Shown: piece after piece, positions 42,069-52,469 of the stretch | How positions within the stretch are numbered: the stretch's first letter is position 1 | Layout of the letters: the number at the start of each line of letters is the position of its first letter | NCBI RefSeq assembly: GCF_020740795.1 | Contig: NC_067305.1 | Coordinates: 992,001 to 1,056,000 of the forward strand | Source: Apus apus | Lineage: Eukaryota > Chordata > Aves > Apodiformes > Apodidae | Direction of reading: 5' to 3' | DNA: 64,000 bases | Notes under the pieces: model-generated | What the model was told of the DNA's origin: nothing | The model's database searches: none | The model's input: only the letters and a program-made list of their open reading frames with translations | Translations under genes and position numbers: made by a program

Positions 42069-43227
42069 AGGGTAAGTTTCTTGCACCCCTTCTGCTCTGT
42101 ATGCCTGAGGGAGAAATGCCTCCTGCCCTCTGTTTCCCACCTCTAGAGGTTTCCCCTCCAGGTGTAACTTTTCCCAGCTTTTCCTGCTGCTGGTCAGCCA
42201 CATGCTTGGGGTTTCAGTGTGCCCAGAAGCAGAATTCTCTCCATATCTTCATTCCTCGCAATCAGGCATGAAGTCTCTTGCTTGATTGCAGAGATAGTTG
42301 CACAACCTAGACTAGAAGATGTTGGCTTCTTTGGATATTGAGGTGCTGGTCTCTGTCCTTCCTCTGCTGCCCCTGAGCACTCATGCTAAGACACTAATTT
42401 GCTGTTGTGGGTTGTTTTCCTCCCCTTTGCACAAACAGAAGTCAAACCAGTTTTTTGGCCACAGGACTGTCAATAACCTGCTGTTCTTCTGTTTTTGTCA
42501 CAGGGATCTTTGCCATGAGCTGTTAAGATGGGAGTAGCCCAGTCTCCCTCCTGCTCACCACAGAGACTGACAGAAGTGGACAGAAGCTCCCAAGTTTGGG
42601 TTGTTATTCTGGAATAACAAGACCCTCAGAAATGGTTCTTAAATTGTGGGACTACTTTGGCTCTGGAAATAGCACAGGAATTTTCCCTGGTGCTGTGAAA
42701 TAGCCTCTCACAAGTGAGGTAGAAATTTCTTCATTGTTCTTGCCTCCAGGTATTGTTAAGGCTGATTTTCACCAGTGTGGGCTTGGACAGATGTTAGCTG
42801 CAGTTAAAATGTTTCCTTACACTTCCAGACAACAGACTTTTTTCACCTTCCTCATTCTCCCCCCTGGATTTTGTCAGAGAATAGGGGCTTCCTGATCCAT
42901 TTCGGTAGGAGCTCATTAACTCCACACAGATCATATATATACTCCATGTTTTCACTAGTGTTTTCATGTGGCTCAAACTGATGTACAAGAGGCTTTTGTT
43001 GACAGGTCAACCACAGGTGTGAATGTAGAAAAGCTTCCTGGCTGCCCTGGCTTTGCTGCTCTGCCACCCTGAATCAGCCTGGAGCTTCTCAGCCCTCTCC
43101 CCTTCAGCAAAGATCTCGGCCCTTTGCAGAACTGCCCGTTCCACCCCAGTGCTGAACTTGGGGTGTTCCTTCTCTGGCACTGTCAATGGTGTCTTCTTAA
43201 ATGGTCAATGCTGCCTTCTTAAAACTG
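42069..43227 (+). other. CD320: Probable CD320 3'-UTR exon and downstream DNA
   Basis: A donor GTAAGT follows the stop at 42072. A strong acceptor (CTTCTGTTTTTGTCACAG) ends at 42503, so a 3'-UTR exon probably begins at 42504. Where it ends is unclear. No nearby AATAAA was seen, and the next one is at 44287-44292. Confidence 0.4.
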
Positions 43228-43788
43228 TTTTGGCACAAGTGGTGTCCCTCAAGGGTCCGTGCTGGGACTGATGCTGTTTTGTATCCTCAGAGGTGTGTGT
43301 AGGGGCATCGAGAGCAGCCTCAGCAAGTCTCTGGGTGACACCGAGCTGAGTGGTGCAGTTTACTCACTTTGGGGAGGGGATGCCATCCAGAGGGACCTTC
43401 AGGCTGGAGGAGTGGGCCCATGAAGTGCAGTAGAGTCAAGTGCACCTTGGTCAGGGCAATCCAGGGAGACCATGTGGTGTATTTTCAATATATGAGAGAG
43501 GCTTTTTACCAAGGCCTGTGATGACAAGACAAAGGGCAACAGTTATAAACTGTCAGAGGGTAGATTTAGATGGGGCATAAGGAAGAAATGTTTTACTATG
43601 AGGGTGGTGAGACCCTGGCCCAGGTTGCCCAGGGAAGCTGTGGCTGCCCCATCCCTGGATGTGTTCAAGGCCAGGTTGGATGGGGTTTGGAGCAACCTGG
43701 TTCAGTGGAAGGTGGCCCTGCTCATGGCAGGGAAATGAGACTGGATGATCCTTAAGGTCCCATCACACCCAAACGGTTCTGTGAGATT
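43228..43788 (+). mobile_element. CR1 LINE fragment with internal deletion
   Basis: Begins with GTGTCCCTCAAGGGTCCGTG (reverse-transcriptase region). It jumps near 43480 to the 3' block AGAGGCTTTTTACCAAGGCC, and ends GGATGATCCTTAAGGTCCC and CGGTTCTGTGAG. About 0.5 kb of the usual middle part is missing. Confidence 0.85.
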
Positions 43789-44575
43789 TTGTTTGGCTTT
43801 TATGAGGGGTTTTGTTTTTGTGTATTTTTTTATTTCAGCTTGAAATATCTCGTGTCTTGGATCAAACACCATCTGTGCATTGTGGCACGTGTAGCTTAGT
43901 GCTGTGCACTTCTCAGAAGAACTGACAGTGGGGGCTGGAGATTACTGACCAGTGCCTCTAGCTCAGCGTTGGCCACGTACTCCTTTAAGTGCTGAAAAGG
44001 TAGAAACCTGCTGCTGTGGCTGCTGATCTTGGTGCCTTAACGGTGAGAACCTGGCTTGCCAAGTCAGACACTGGTCATCAGCCTCAAAGCAGGAGTCTTC
44101 CACTCCTGTACTGTGTGAGTGTGCTGCTTTGTCCCCTGGGAGGCACTTCTGTACGTGGTATGGAATTCTGAGTTATTCCAGTGTTGCTATTTTCAGTACC
44201 AAGAGGTCATTTGCAAGGGTGCAGACAATCTTGCTTCTGTTTCTATAGGGACAAGTGGAGATGGCTGTTGGTGAATGTCACAGGAGAATAAAGAACTAGA
44301 AACTGAAGAGTTGTGGGTTTTTTCTTGGATTTGTGCATTTCCTTGAATTCTGTAGTTGGCAGGCCAGGGGCTGCTTTGCCTTTGGATTGTTCTGTCCTGG
44401 GAAAGAGGACTTTTGGTGGGTGGGCTGGCACAGGCAGGTAGGGAAAGCAAGTGCTGCTGTGCCCACCAGGGTCTGTGCACACATCTGCTGTAGCAGGAAA
44501 TGTGGGTCAGTGTTGCAGAATGGCTTGAGCAGCAGGGCCATGGGCCCCTGCTATCTCCTCAAGAGGCCTTGAGAG
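43789..44575. other. Intergenic, no gene recognised
   Basis: No coding feature. AATAAA at 44287-44292 may serve a long CD320 transcript, but this is uncertain. Confidence 0.4.
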
Positions 44576-44941
44576 TGTAGCACAAACAGCAGCTGTACAA
44601 GCAATCTCTTTTTTTAGCCTAACACAAGTATAAACAATCTCTGTTAGCTTAAACTAACTCAAGGACAAGGTAGAGAAGTAGAATGATAGAAAACAAGGAA
44701 GAACCCTGGAACTCAGATGTGTGTTATTATCCAGTAAAATCACTGCAAGTAGTTGCCGTCCAGTGAAATCACTACAAGTAGTTACTATCCAATGAATTCA
44801 CTATGCGTGGTTACTATCCAATGAATTCACTACATGTAGGTTTGGAAAAGGGTATAAAAGTAACACTGTGTATTCAATAAATCGGAGCTTGCTTTATCAA
44901 TCACATTGATTCTGGACTGCTTGCTTCCCTCACCGCCGGCA
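44576..44941 (+). mobile_element. Solo LTR of an endogenous retrovirus (fossil)
   Basis: About 366 bp from TGTAGCACAAAC to CACCGCCGGCA, with TG...CA ends. It has four 29-bp repeats in the U3 part, a TATAAA at 44853-44858 and an AATAAA at 44876-44881, followed by a region rich in CTTGC words. The layout fits an avian beta- or alpha-like (class II) retroviral LTR. No second LTR or internal genes are nearby, so it is a solo remnant. No target-site duplication was seen, and its 3' edge abuts a CR1. Confidence 0.7.
44731..44840 (+). repeat. 29-bp tandem repeat in the LTR U3
   Basis: Units start at 44731, 44760, 44789 and 44818 (the last partial), each beginning CCAGTGAAATCACTACAAGT or a variant. 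The later two contain CCAAT. Such repeats are typical of retroviral enhancer regions. Confidence 0.85.
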
Positions 44942-45873
44942 GGTCAGTACTGGGTCCAGTCCTGTTCAATATACTCATTAATGGCCTGCATGAAGGGATG
45001 GAGAGCACCATTAGCAGGTTCACTGGTGACACCAAACTGGGAGGGATAGTGACACCCCAGCAGACTGTGCTGCCATCCAGCGTGACCTGGACAGGCTGGA
45101 GAGCTGGGCAGAGAGGAATTAATGCAATTCAACAAGGGCAAGTGTAAAGTGCTGCATCTGAGGAGAAACAGCCCCATGGACCAGTACAGGCTGGGGGCTG
45201 ACCTGCTGGAGAGCAGCTCTGGGGAGAAGGACCTTGGGGTCCTGGTGGACAACAGGCTGACCATGAGACAACAATGTGCCCTTGTGGCCAAGAGGGCCAA
45301 TGGCCTGAAGGGCATCAAGAAGATGGTGCCAAGAAGCAAACTGACTCTCCTTCCCCTCTACTCTGCCCTGGTGAGGCCACATCTGGAGAACTGATTCAAT
45401 TCCAGGCTGCACAGTTGATGAAGGACAAGGAACTACTGGAAAGAGCCCAGCACAGGCCACAGAGATGCTATGGGGACTGGAGCATCTGCCTGTGAGGAAA
45501 GGCTGAGGGAGCTGGGGCTGTTCAGCCTGGAGGAGACTGCGGGAATCTCATCAGTGCTTATAAATGTCTACAGGGGGTGTCAGGAGGATGGGACCAGCCT
45601 CTTTGCTGCAGTGTCCAGTGGCAGGACAAGGGGCAATGGGCACAAACTGGAGCACAGGAGGTTCAAGTTAAACATAAGGAAAAACTTTATTGTGAGGGTA
45701 ACAGAGCCCTGGGACAGGCTGCCCAGAGAGGCTGTGGAGTGTCCTCTGGAGACATTCCAAACCTGCCTGGATCTGTTCCTGTGGGATCTACTGTAGGTGA
45801 TCTTGCTCTAGCAGAGGAGCTGGACTAGGTGATCTTCGGAGGTCCCTTCCAACCCTGGTAACTGTGACTGTGA
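44942..45873 (+). mobile_element. CR1 LINE, longest copy in the window
   Basis: About 0.93 kb, starting GTCAGTACTGGGTCCAGTCC in the reverse-transcriptase region, then GAGGCCACATCTGGAGAAC and GCCCTGGGACAGGCTGCCCA. It ends GGACTAGGTGATCTTCGGAG with a weak tail. 5' truncated, no continuous frame. Confidence 0.92.
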
Positions 45874-47508
45874 AATATAGAGAGCAGAGTGAATAGAGCA
45901 GGGGGAGGCAAGAAAAGCAGCTGGCACTGGCACCAGGGTGCTACTGTGGGACAGATGACAAGTGGGAAACTTAGCTAAGAACAAGGGGAAAAACTGAAAA
46001 CTGATGGAACTTGTTCCTTCTTAGAGCAAGTGAGAGGAGCAGGGGGTCCAGGGGAGTAGGAAGGTGCTACAGAAACCGTGGCAGGACAGGGCTGAGCAAG
46101 GGCTGGTAGTGCTTGTGCTGGCGGGGCCGTGTGGCAGAGCTCAGCTCTCACCAGCCTGTCCCAGATCATCTCAGCTTGAGCAGCTGAGCCGGGACGTGCT
46201 GCTCTGCTGTGGGGGGAAGAGCCCTTTGGCTGTGCCATGGGGAGCAGGGCTGGGGAGCAGACGCAGTCACAGCCCCTTCCCACTGCAGGACCATGCAGGG
46301 TCTGCTCACTGATCCCTGTGCCGAGTGTTCCAGCATTGAAAGAAACAAGTTTGTGTCTTGTGCAAAAACTTGGTGCCGTGTTTGTAACAACAATTTCCCT
46401 TCCTCTGGCTGGTGCCAGAAGCATTTTGTCCTAATCCCCAGGCTCAGAGATTTCAGTTGTAGCAGAGCCTGAGCTGCTTTTCAGCCCAGGAGCAGCTTTG
46501 TGCTCCAGGTCTCTGTATTTAATTAGCTCAGTTCACAGAAATCAATGTGATGTTCTACATGCTGAGGTAGGTTTGTGTTTCAGGGTAAGACATCAAACAT
46601 CAGCCTGTTTAATTTTGGTTCCCCTTTTACTTGCAAAGCCAAACAATTATTTCCTCCTCTTCTGTTCCTGTACTTCAGGGGAGCTTTATCTGTATCCTTG
46701 CAATTCCAGTGTCCTAGTCTGTGTTCCTGCCCCTGCTGTGGGAGTGGTGGGGCTGGAAGCCACTGTGTGACTGAGCAGGTGGCACAGGACAGGGGTGCAG
46801 GAGCAACATGTCATGCTGGGGATCCTGATCCTCTCATGCACTGTGTGGAGGGTGAGATGGTCCCTTCACCTCCTCCCCTGTACATCTGTGCTGTGGGGAG
46901 GTAACAACTGTGTCTGTTCTCTGGACTGTGACAGCTGATGGAGCAGGGGCAACTGCATTAGCACCTGTTTGCTTAATGAAGGGCTGGTGCCAAGACCAGC
47001 ATCTGCTGTGGCGATACAAAGCTGATCCAAATCCTTGTGTCTGCACCTTTCTGTGTCTGGTCTTTCAGGGTGAAACCAGGGCAAGTTCATGCTCTCTTTT
47101 CTACTTGCTAGGGTGGATGACTTCCCTGGAGACAGGGTAGCGTGTGACAAATGCAAACAGCTGATGAGACCAGAGTAAGGCAAAAGAGAAGTGCAGAGCT
47201 GGAAATAGGTTCTTACATAAAGGGCTAGTGCTTCAATCTCATTAGTGTCTTAAGGAGCAGACACTTGGTGGCCTCTGACTCCTTCAATGCGAACCACAAT
47301 CTGATCAGCAATCGGCTTTGGGAACCTGGCTGGTGCCACATGGCACAATGACATGGCCAGTGCCCCTCAAGCAGCAGCTCCCCACCGCTCCTCTGAGCTC
47401 ACAGCTCTTGTCCCAGTCAGTGTGTGCCTGGTGGGAGCGTCCCCATGAAGCCAGAGCTGCAGTCCCACAGCCCATGACAGGAACTGCTGCTCCGGAGGGT
47501 CAGGCACC
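45874..47508. other. Upstream region of the Kv8.2-like gene
   Basis: No other gene recognised. It should contain the promoter and 5' UTR of the channel gene, but no CpG island or TATA element is obvious. A TAATCC homeodomain (CRX-type) site lies at 46432-46437. Confidence 0.4.
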
Positions 47509-50333
47509 ATGAGGCAGCTGAGGGTGAGACGTGCGAGTCTCTCTGCCAGCCTGAAGATCGGGGACCACCGGGGCTGCTGCCGGACGCCGGAGGAGGAGGA
47601 AGTTCACATCCCCTTTGCGCAGGACAGCCTGGTGAAGCCATGGAGCTCCATGCAGAATGTGATGGACGGAAGCCAAGAGAAAAGCAAGACTCCCACCCAA
47701 AGGAACAAGTACTTGCTCAACATTAATGTTGGTGGCAAATTGTTCCAGATAGCTTACAAGGTAGCAGCCCGGTATCCCATCACCAGGCTTGGGAAGCTGG
47801 CCCTTTATACAGACCCTATGAAGAAGCTGCAGCTCTGTGATGACTACTCAGTGCAGAAGAACGAGTACTTCTTTGACAGAGATCCCTCAATTTTCCACTA
47901 CATCTTCCACTTCTACTGCAGTGGGGTCCTGTGGATAATGGATGAGATATGCCCCAGTAACTTTGTGGAGGAAATCGAGTACTGGGGAATCCATCTGAAA
48001 TACTCCCAACGCTGCTGCCGGATCCTGTTTGAGGAAAAGCAAGATGAACTCAGTGAGTACTTGAAAATAGAGAGGGAGCTGGAGGCAGAACTGGAGCCCC
48101 TGCACTCAGTGGAGCAGTTTGAGGGCAAATTTCTGGGACGGTTTCGGAAGATGATCTGGAATCTCATTGAGAACCCGTTCTCTTCTGTCCCAGCCAAGAT
48201 CATTGCTGTCACGTCAAGCTTCTTTGTGCTTATCTCCATTGTGGGCATGACACTGAGCACAGTGGAGGAGATGAAACACAAAACAGCCAAGGCGTGGATG
48301 GAGCAGTTGGAGATGATCTGTGCCATCTTCTTCACCTCCGAATACCTCATGCGGCTCATTTCTTCTTCCAGTGTCAAGAACTTTTTGCGGGCAGCGTTTA
48401 ACGCTGTAGACCTGGTAGCCATCCTGCCCTTCTACATCCAGGTCCTCTTTGAAAATCTAGACGAAGGAGACATGCTTTACCATGAGGAACTGCACAAGAT
48501 GGAGAATGTGAGCAAGCTGGGCAAAATCCTCAAGATCATCAAGCTCATGAGGATCTTCCGCATCCTCAAGCTGGCACGTCACTCCACGGGCCTCCGGGCC
48601 TTCGGCTTCACTATTCGCCAGTGCTACCAGCAGGTTTGCTGCCTCTTTCTCTTCATTGCCATGGGGATCTTCATCTTCTCTGCTCTCATGCACTCAGTGG
48701 AACACGATGTCCCAGACACCAGCTTCAGCAGTATCCCCCACACGTGGTGGTGGGCAGCGGTAAGGTGTGAGCACCTTCTTCCAGAAAGGGGTGCAGTGGG
48801 GCTCCACGGCAGGGGCTGCTGGAGGGATGCAGCACTGCTGCTGGCCAGGAGGCAGAGAAAGGCCCAGTCTTCCCACCAGTAATGGGGGGAAACCTGCAGC
48901 CCTGCATGCTCTGAGAAAAGAAGTCAGAGATTTGGACTAAGCTCAGAGGCTGTGCTGGGGTGCGATGGTGGGACAGAGGTGGTGGCCTGGGGACCTCCAG
49001 GCCTGGGCTAGTGACAAGGGAGGTGGGACTCAGCCCAGGCTTTACCTGTCATGGGACCCAAGAGCGGGGTGGTTGTGGTTCCCCCGTGGGCACGGGGACA
49101 GCACCCCAGAACTGTCTGAGGCTTGTGCAGCGTTGTAACCCAACTGGGCTTCTGGGGGGGTCAGGGCTTGTGGGGCTCAGCCGGGGGACCCAGGGCTGCA
49201 TGTGGGAACATGGTCACCCTGTGCCTGAGCACCTGCCTCGGGAGGGGACCCAGACCAGGCTGTGCTGCAGCTGGGGACAGGAGCCCTTGTTTGCTCTGCA
49301 GAGCCAGGTGCTGTGACAAACCCAGGATAACCTCTGAGGTGAGGAGCAGCCAAAGCGCTTGAGAGCCCAGGGTTACCAGGGCACCCTGATTTACAGACAA
49401 AATGATCTCACAGATCACTTCAGCTCCTGTAATCCCCCTTGGCCACCACAAGCTGCCTACTTCAAATTTATCCCTCCTTGAGGAAGTGCAAAATCACTCC
49501 ATGAAATCAGATTTGAGTATTTAAGCGTCACGGGCAGATCCTGTCCCCGCTCAAGACGGCTCTGTGCAAAGCCCAAACCTCTCTGCCTCAGCTCTCACCC
49601 TGTCCCCATCTGCTCCCCTGTCAGCCACACGTGGCTCCTCAAGGTGCATTCCTGGGCAGTGCCTGTTTTTCCTGGGGGGAGGATCTGGGAAGCTTTGTTC
49701 CCGGGACTGGGACAGGAAGCACCGGAGCCGCTGCTCGGTGGGGCAGGAAGCTCCAGCAGACAGTCTGGCTGCTGGGGATGGTTCCACTCGATGTCCAGCT
49801 GCGTTTGCAGAGACACACACACAGGGGATCAGGGAGGAGGAAGGTTTGCCTCTGCTCTCTGCTGTTGGAGCCTCATCCAGCCCATTCCTTGGGCTCTCCA
49901 GCCCTGCCAGCCTGTGGAGCTGAGCCCTGCCCTTGGCACCATTCCCAGGGGACACCCGGGTCCCACACAGGGGCAGAGGGAGGTGGGTCCCAGCACCTGC
50001 AGGCTGGGTCTGCTGGGCTTGTTCACAAGCCTTGTTCACAAGGACTTTGTCCTTTCCCTCCTTGCCCAGGTGAGCCTCTCCACTGTGGGCTACGGAGACA
50101 CTGTGCCCGACACGATACTCGGCAAGTTCGTGGCATTTGCCTGCATCTCCTTTGGCATCATCCTCAACGGGATGCCCATCTCCATCCTCTACAACAAGTT
50201 TTCTGACTACTACGCCAAGCTGAAGGCCCATGAGATGGAGACCAGCCACTCACTCAAGTTCTCCAGGAGACTTGACCTGAAAAAGCGGGTCCTGCGGAAG
50301 CTGTCGGAGTGCTGCAGAGCTGACTGCCACTGA
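47509..50333 (+). CDS. KCNV2L: Kv8.2-like silent voltage-gated potassium channel subunit
   Basis: Modifier alpha subunit that, by family, does not conduct alone but joins Kv2 subunits. Two exons, 47509-48759 and 50070-50333, give 504 residues. The junction falls between WWWAA and VSLSTVGYGD, where I recall the KCNV2 intron lying. Order: T1 domain about 67-185 (NINVGGKLFQ, CDDYSVQKNEYFFDRDP), S1 about 227-248, S2 263-283, S3 297-318, S4 about 337-360 with repeated K/R (LKIIKLMRIFRILKLARHST), S5 373-400, filter GYGD 424-427 and S6 434-460. The best match I can recall is human Kv8.2: CCRI.FEE..DELSE.LKI, LMRIFRILKLARHSTGLRAF and NGMPISILYNKFSDYY are shared. The second proline of the conducting-channel PXP bend is absent (PIS), as in silent Kv subunits. 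The ATG at 47509 has A at -3. It is a KCNV2 paralog or KCNV2 itself relocated; linkage to KANK3 favours a paralog. Confidence 0.93.
48760..50069 (+). other. Intron of the Kv8.2-like gene
   Basis: A single 1.31-kb intron with GTAAGG donor and CCTTGCCCAG acceptor. No repeat or coding exon recognised inside. A TAATCC site occurs near 49430. Confidence 0.75.
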
Positions 50334-50892
50334 CCACCGGCCTGGCACCCCCCTGCCTGTGCTGTCACCTTCCACAGCATCATGTGCCGGCCCCGCTGTC
50401 CCTCAGTGTGGTCAGAAAAGGCCCAGCTAAAGAGCACACTGGCTGGCAAGGCAGGTATGAGTCAACCCGAGGACATGGGAGTGAGCAGGGGGACACGTGG
50501 GGCTGAGCTCTGTCACCTCTCTGAGGATGGTAGAAGTGGACACCTGTGCTGAGGTGGAGCCCAGTGTGACACCAGCCCAGGAGCTGCTCTGCTCCCGGGT
50601 TCAGAGGGACATACACAGGCTCCCCCCACCAGGCAGGGCCTGGGAGCCCACGACTCCTTCTCAGCCAAGCAGATGTTTAGGCAAGGCTGAGCCCAGCGTG
50701 GAGCTTTGGGTGAAGGCCCCCAGGAGAGCCTGCTGCCCTGCGTCCTTCCAGCCAAACCCTCTTTCCTTCCCACTGCCCTGGGAGGCTGGGGACACAGTCC
50801 TGGCTCGGGATGTTGCTGCACTGGGAACTGTGGGCACCCTGAGGGTGCAAAGCTGGTAGTCAGAGCATCCCCAGGAACAGGCACTTAATAAA
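50334..50892 (+). other. 3' UTR of the Kv8.2-like gene
   Basis: A 3' UTR of about 550 bp ending at a polyadenylation signal. No coding potential. Confidence 0.65.
50887..50892 (+). terminator. Polyadenylation signal AATAAA, Kv8.2-like gene
   Basis: AATAAA in CACTTAATAAACCAGC, followed within 30 bp by TGTTTGTTGTCTTGG, a good GT-rich downstream element. Confidence 0.8.
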
Positions 50893-52052
50893 CCAGCAAA
50901 ACTGTTTGTTGTCTTGGCTTATTGGCTGGTCAGTTTGTGTAATTCAGTAAACTGCTAATAATTCAGGGCTGAGGAGGGGATGTCACCTCAGGTCTCACAG
51001 CCACCTCTCCTGCTTGTTGGTGGGATGATGGGCCCTCATGGGATGCAGTTGAGCCTGTCTGGGTGTTGGTTTTGGGATGAGGAGCCCAACCCTAGGGGCA
51101 TTGGAAGAGAAGCCAGGACACCTGCATGTGCTCAGGGTGCACTGGTTGGCTCTGCCCTGGGTTGACATCCCAGTGGCACTGGGGGACAGGGAGGGACATG
51201 TCTGTGGGGCACAGGGGAAGGTTTTGCCCTCTGGTGTGGGCCTGTACCTAGTGAATGGGCTCCTGGGAGGGTTCACCCTTCTCCTGGGAAGGGAAAGAGG
51301 GACCCAGGCTGTGGGGCAGGCAGTGGTGGGGAAGGGCTGGCAGCTGCTGATGCTGCTTTTGTGGGAGTAGTGGGAAGAAACTGGTGCCCACCAGGCCAGG
51401 GGCAGGTTTTGTTCACTTGCAAACTGGGCTTGGAGCTGAAGTGGTGTTGGGTTGGGTCCCAGTGTCTGTCTGGGACCATGGTTAAGCTGTGCTGTTGGAA
51501 ACTGCTGGAAAGAGGCTTTGGAGAGGCTGAGCCCTCTGAGCCCACAGCCGTGCTCCCACCGTGTCCTGGACCACAGGGACATGGGCAAGTGCCAGCAAAT
51601 GCAAGACAGGGACCCCTGCCCTGACTCCCAGCACTGACCAGCCCCACAATATTGGTCAGCTCTGTTCTATACTGGGTTTCTCTTCCACAAGGAGCCATCT
51701 CTCTGTGCATGGTGCAGCTATGGTGCTTATCTCGATTTGGGGGCCATTCTTCCCCACCCCCCACGGCAACATCACCTCTACATCCCCCTTCAACTGCACC
51801 TTCCCACGTGCCCCCGTTGCCTGCTCAGGGATCCCTCCCCATTGTGGGCTGGCTGGTGGATCCTGGGATCCTTCTGCTTCCAAGGAATGGGGCTCAGCAG
51901 CCAAACCCTCCTGCCTCAGAGGCTGTGCTGCCCCTGAACCTTCATCCCTCTGCTTGCTCCAGCCTCCCCTCTGCCCACAGGGCTTGGCTAACCCTCCACC
52001 ACCACAGCCCTGGCAGCACTCCCCCCCAAGCAGCCCCTCAGAGATCAGCACC
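50893..52052. other. Intergenic, tail-to-tail between the channel gene and ADMP
   Basis: No gene or repeat recognised in about 1.15 kb between the two convergent polyadenylation signals. Confidence 0.5.
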
Positions 52053-52058
52053 TTTAAT
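52053..52058 (-). terminator. ADMP: Polyadenylation signal ATTAAA, ADMP
   Basis: Plus-strand TTTAAT reads ATTAAA on the minus strand, about 410 bp past the ADMP stop. No closer canonical signal was seen, so this is the likeliest end of the 3' UTR. Confidence 0.5.
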
Positions 52059-52469
52059 AGTTCCTCTGAATTCATTTTACAAGTCACAACAATGCAGAAA
52101 TGTACAGACATTTACAGGACACTGTACAGGAGGTTTCTGTCATATATTAGTGCTCTTGCTATATACATATAGTACAGCCTGCAGGAAGCCTCTGCGTGGG
52201 CAAGGGGCTCTGTACCCCTGCTCTGGGCACCCCAAAGTGCAGCTGTTGCCCTGGGGCTGCCCAGTTGCACAGGCTCGTTCAGGTCAGTTTAATCAGAGCT
52301 GGGCCCTGAGCTGCCCTGGGCACTGCCAGGGGTGACACCACCCAGGGCAGAGCCGGGAGTTCCCTTTGCTTGTCCTGGTTTTGTGGCACAGACCCTCACC
52401 GAGATGCTCTGGAGGGAGAGGGAGCAGCCTCTGCCGTGGCAGCAGTTCCACCTTCCTGCTCCTCCTGCC

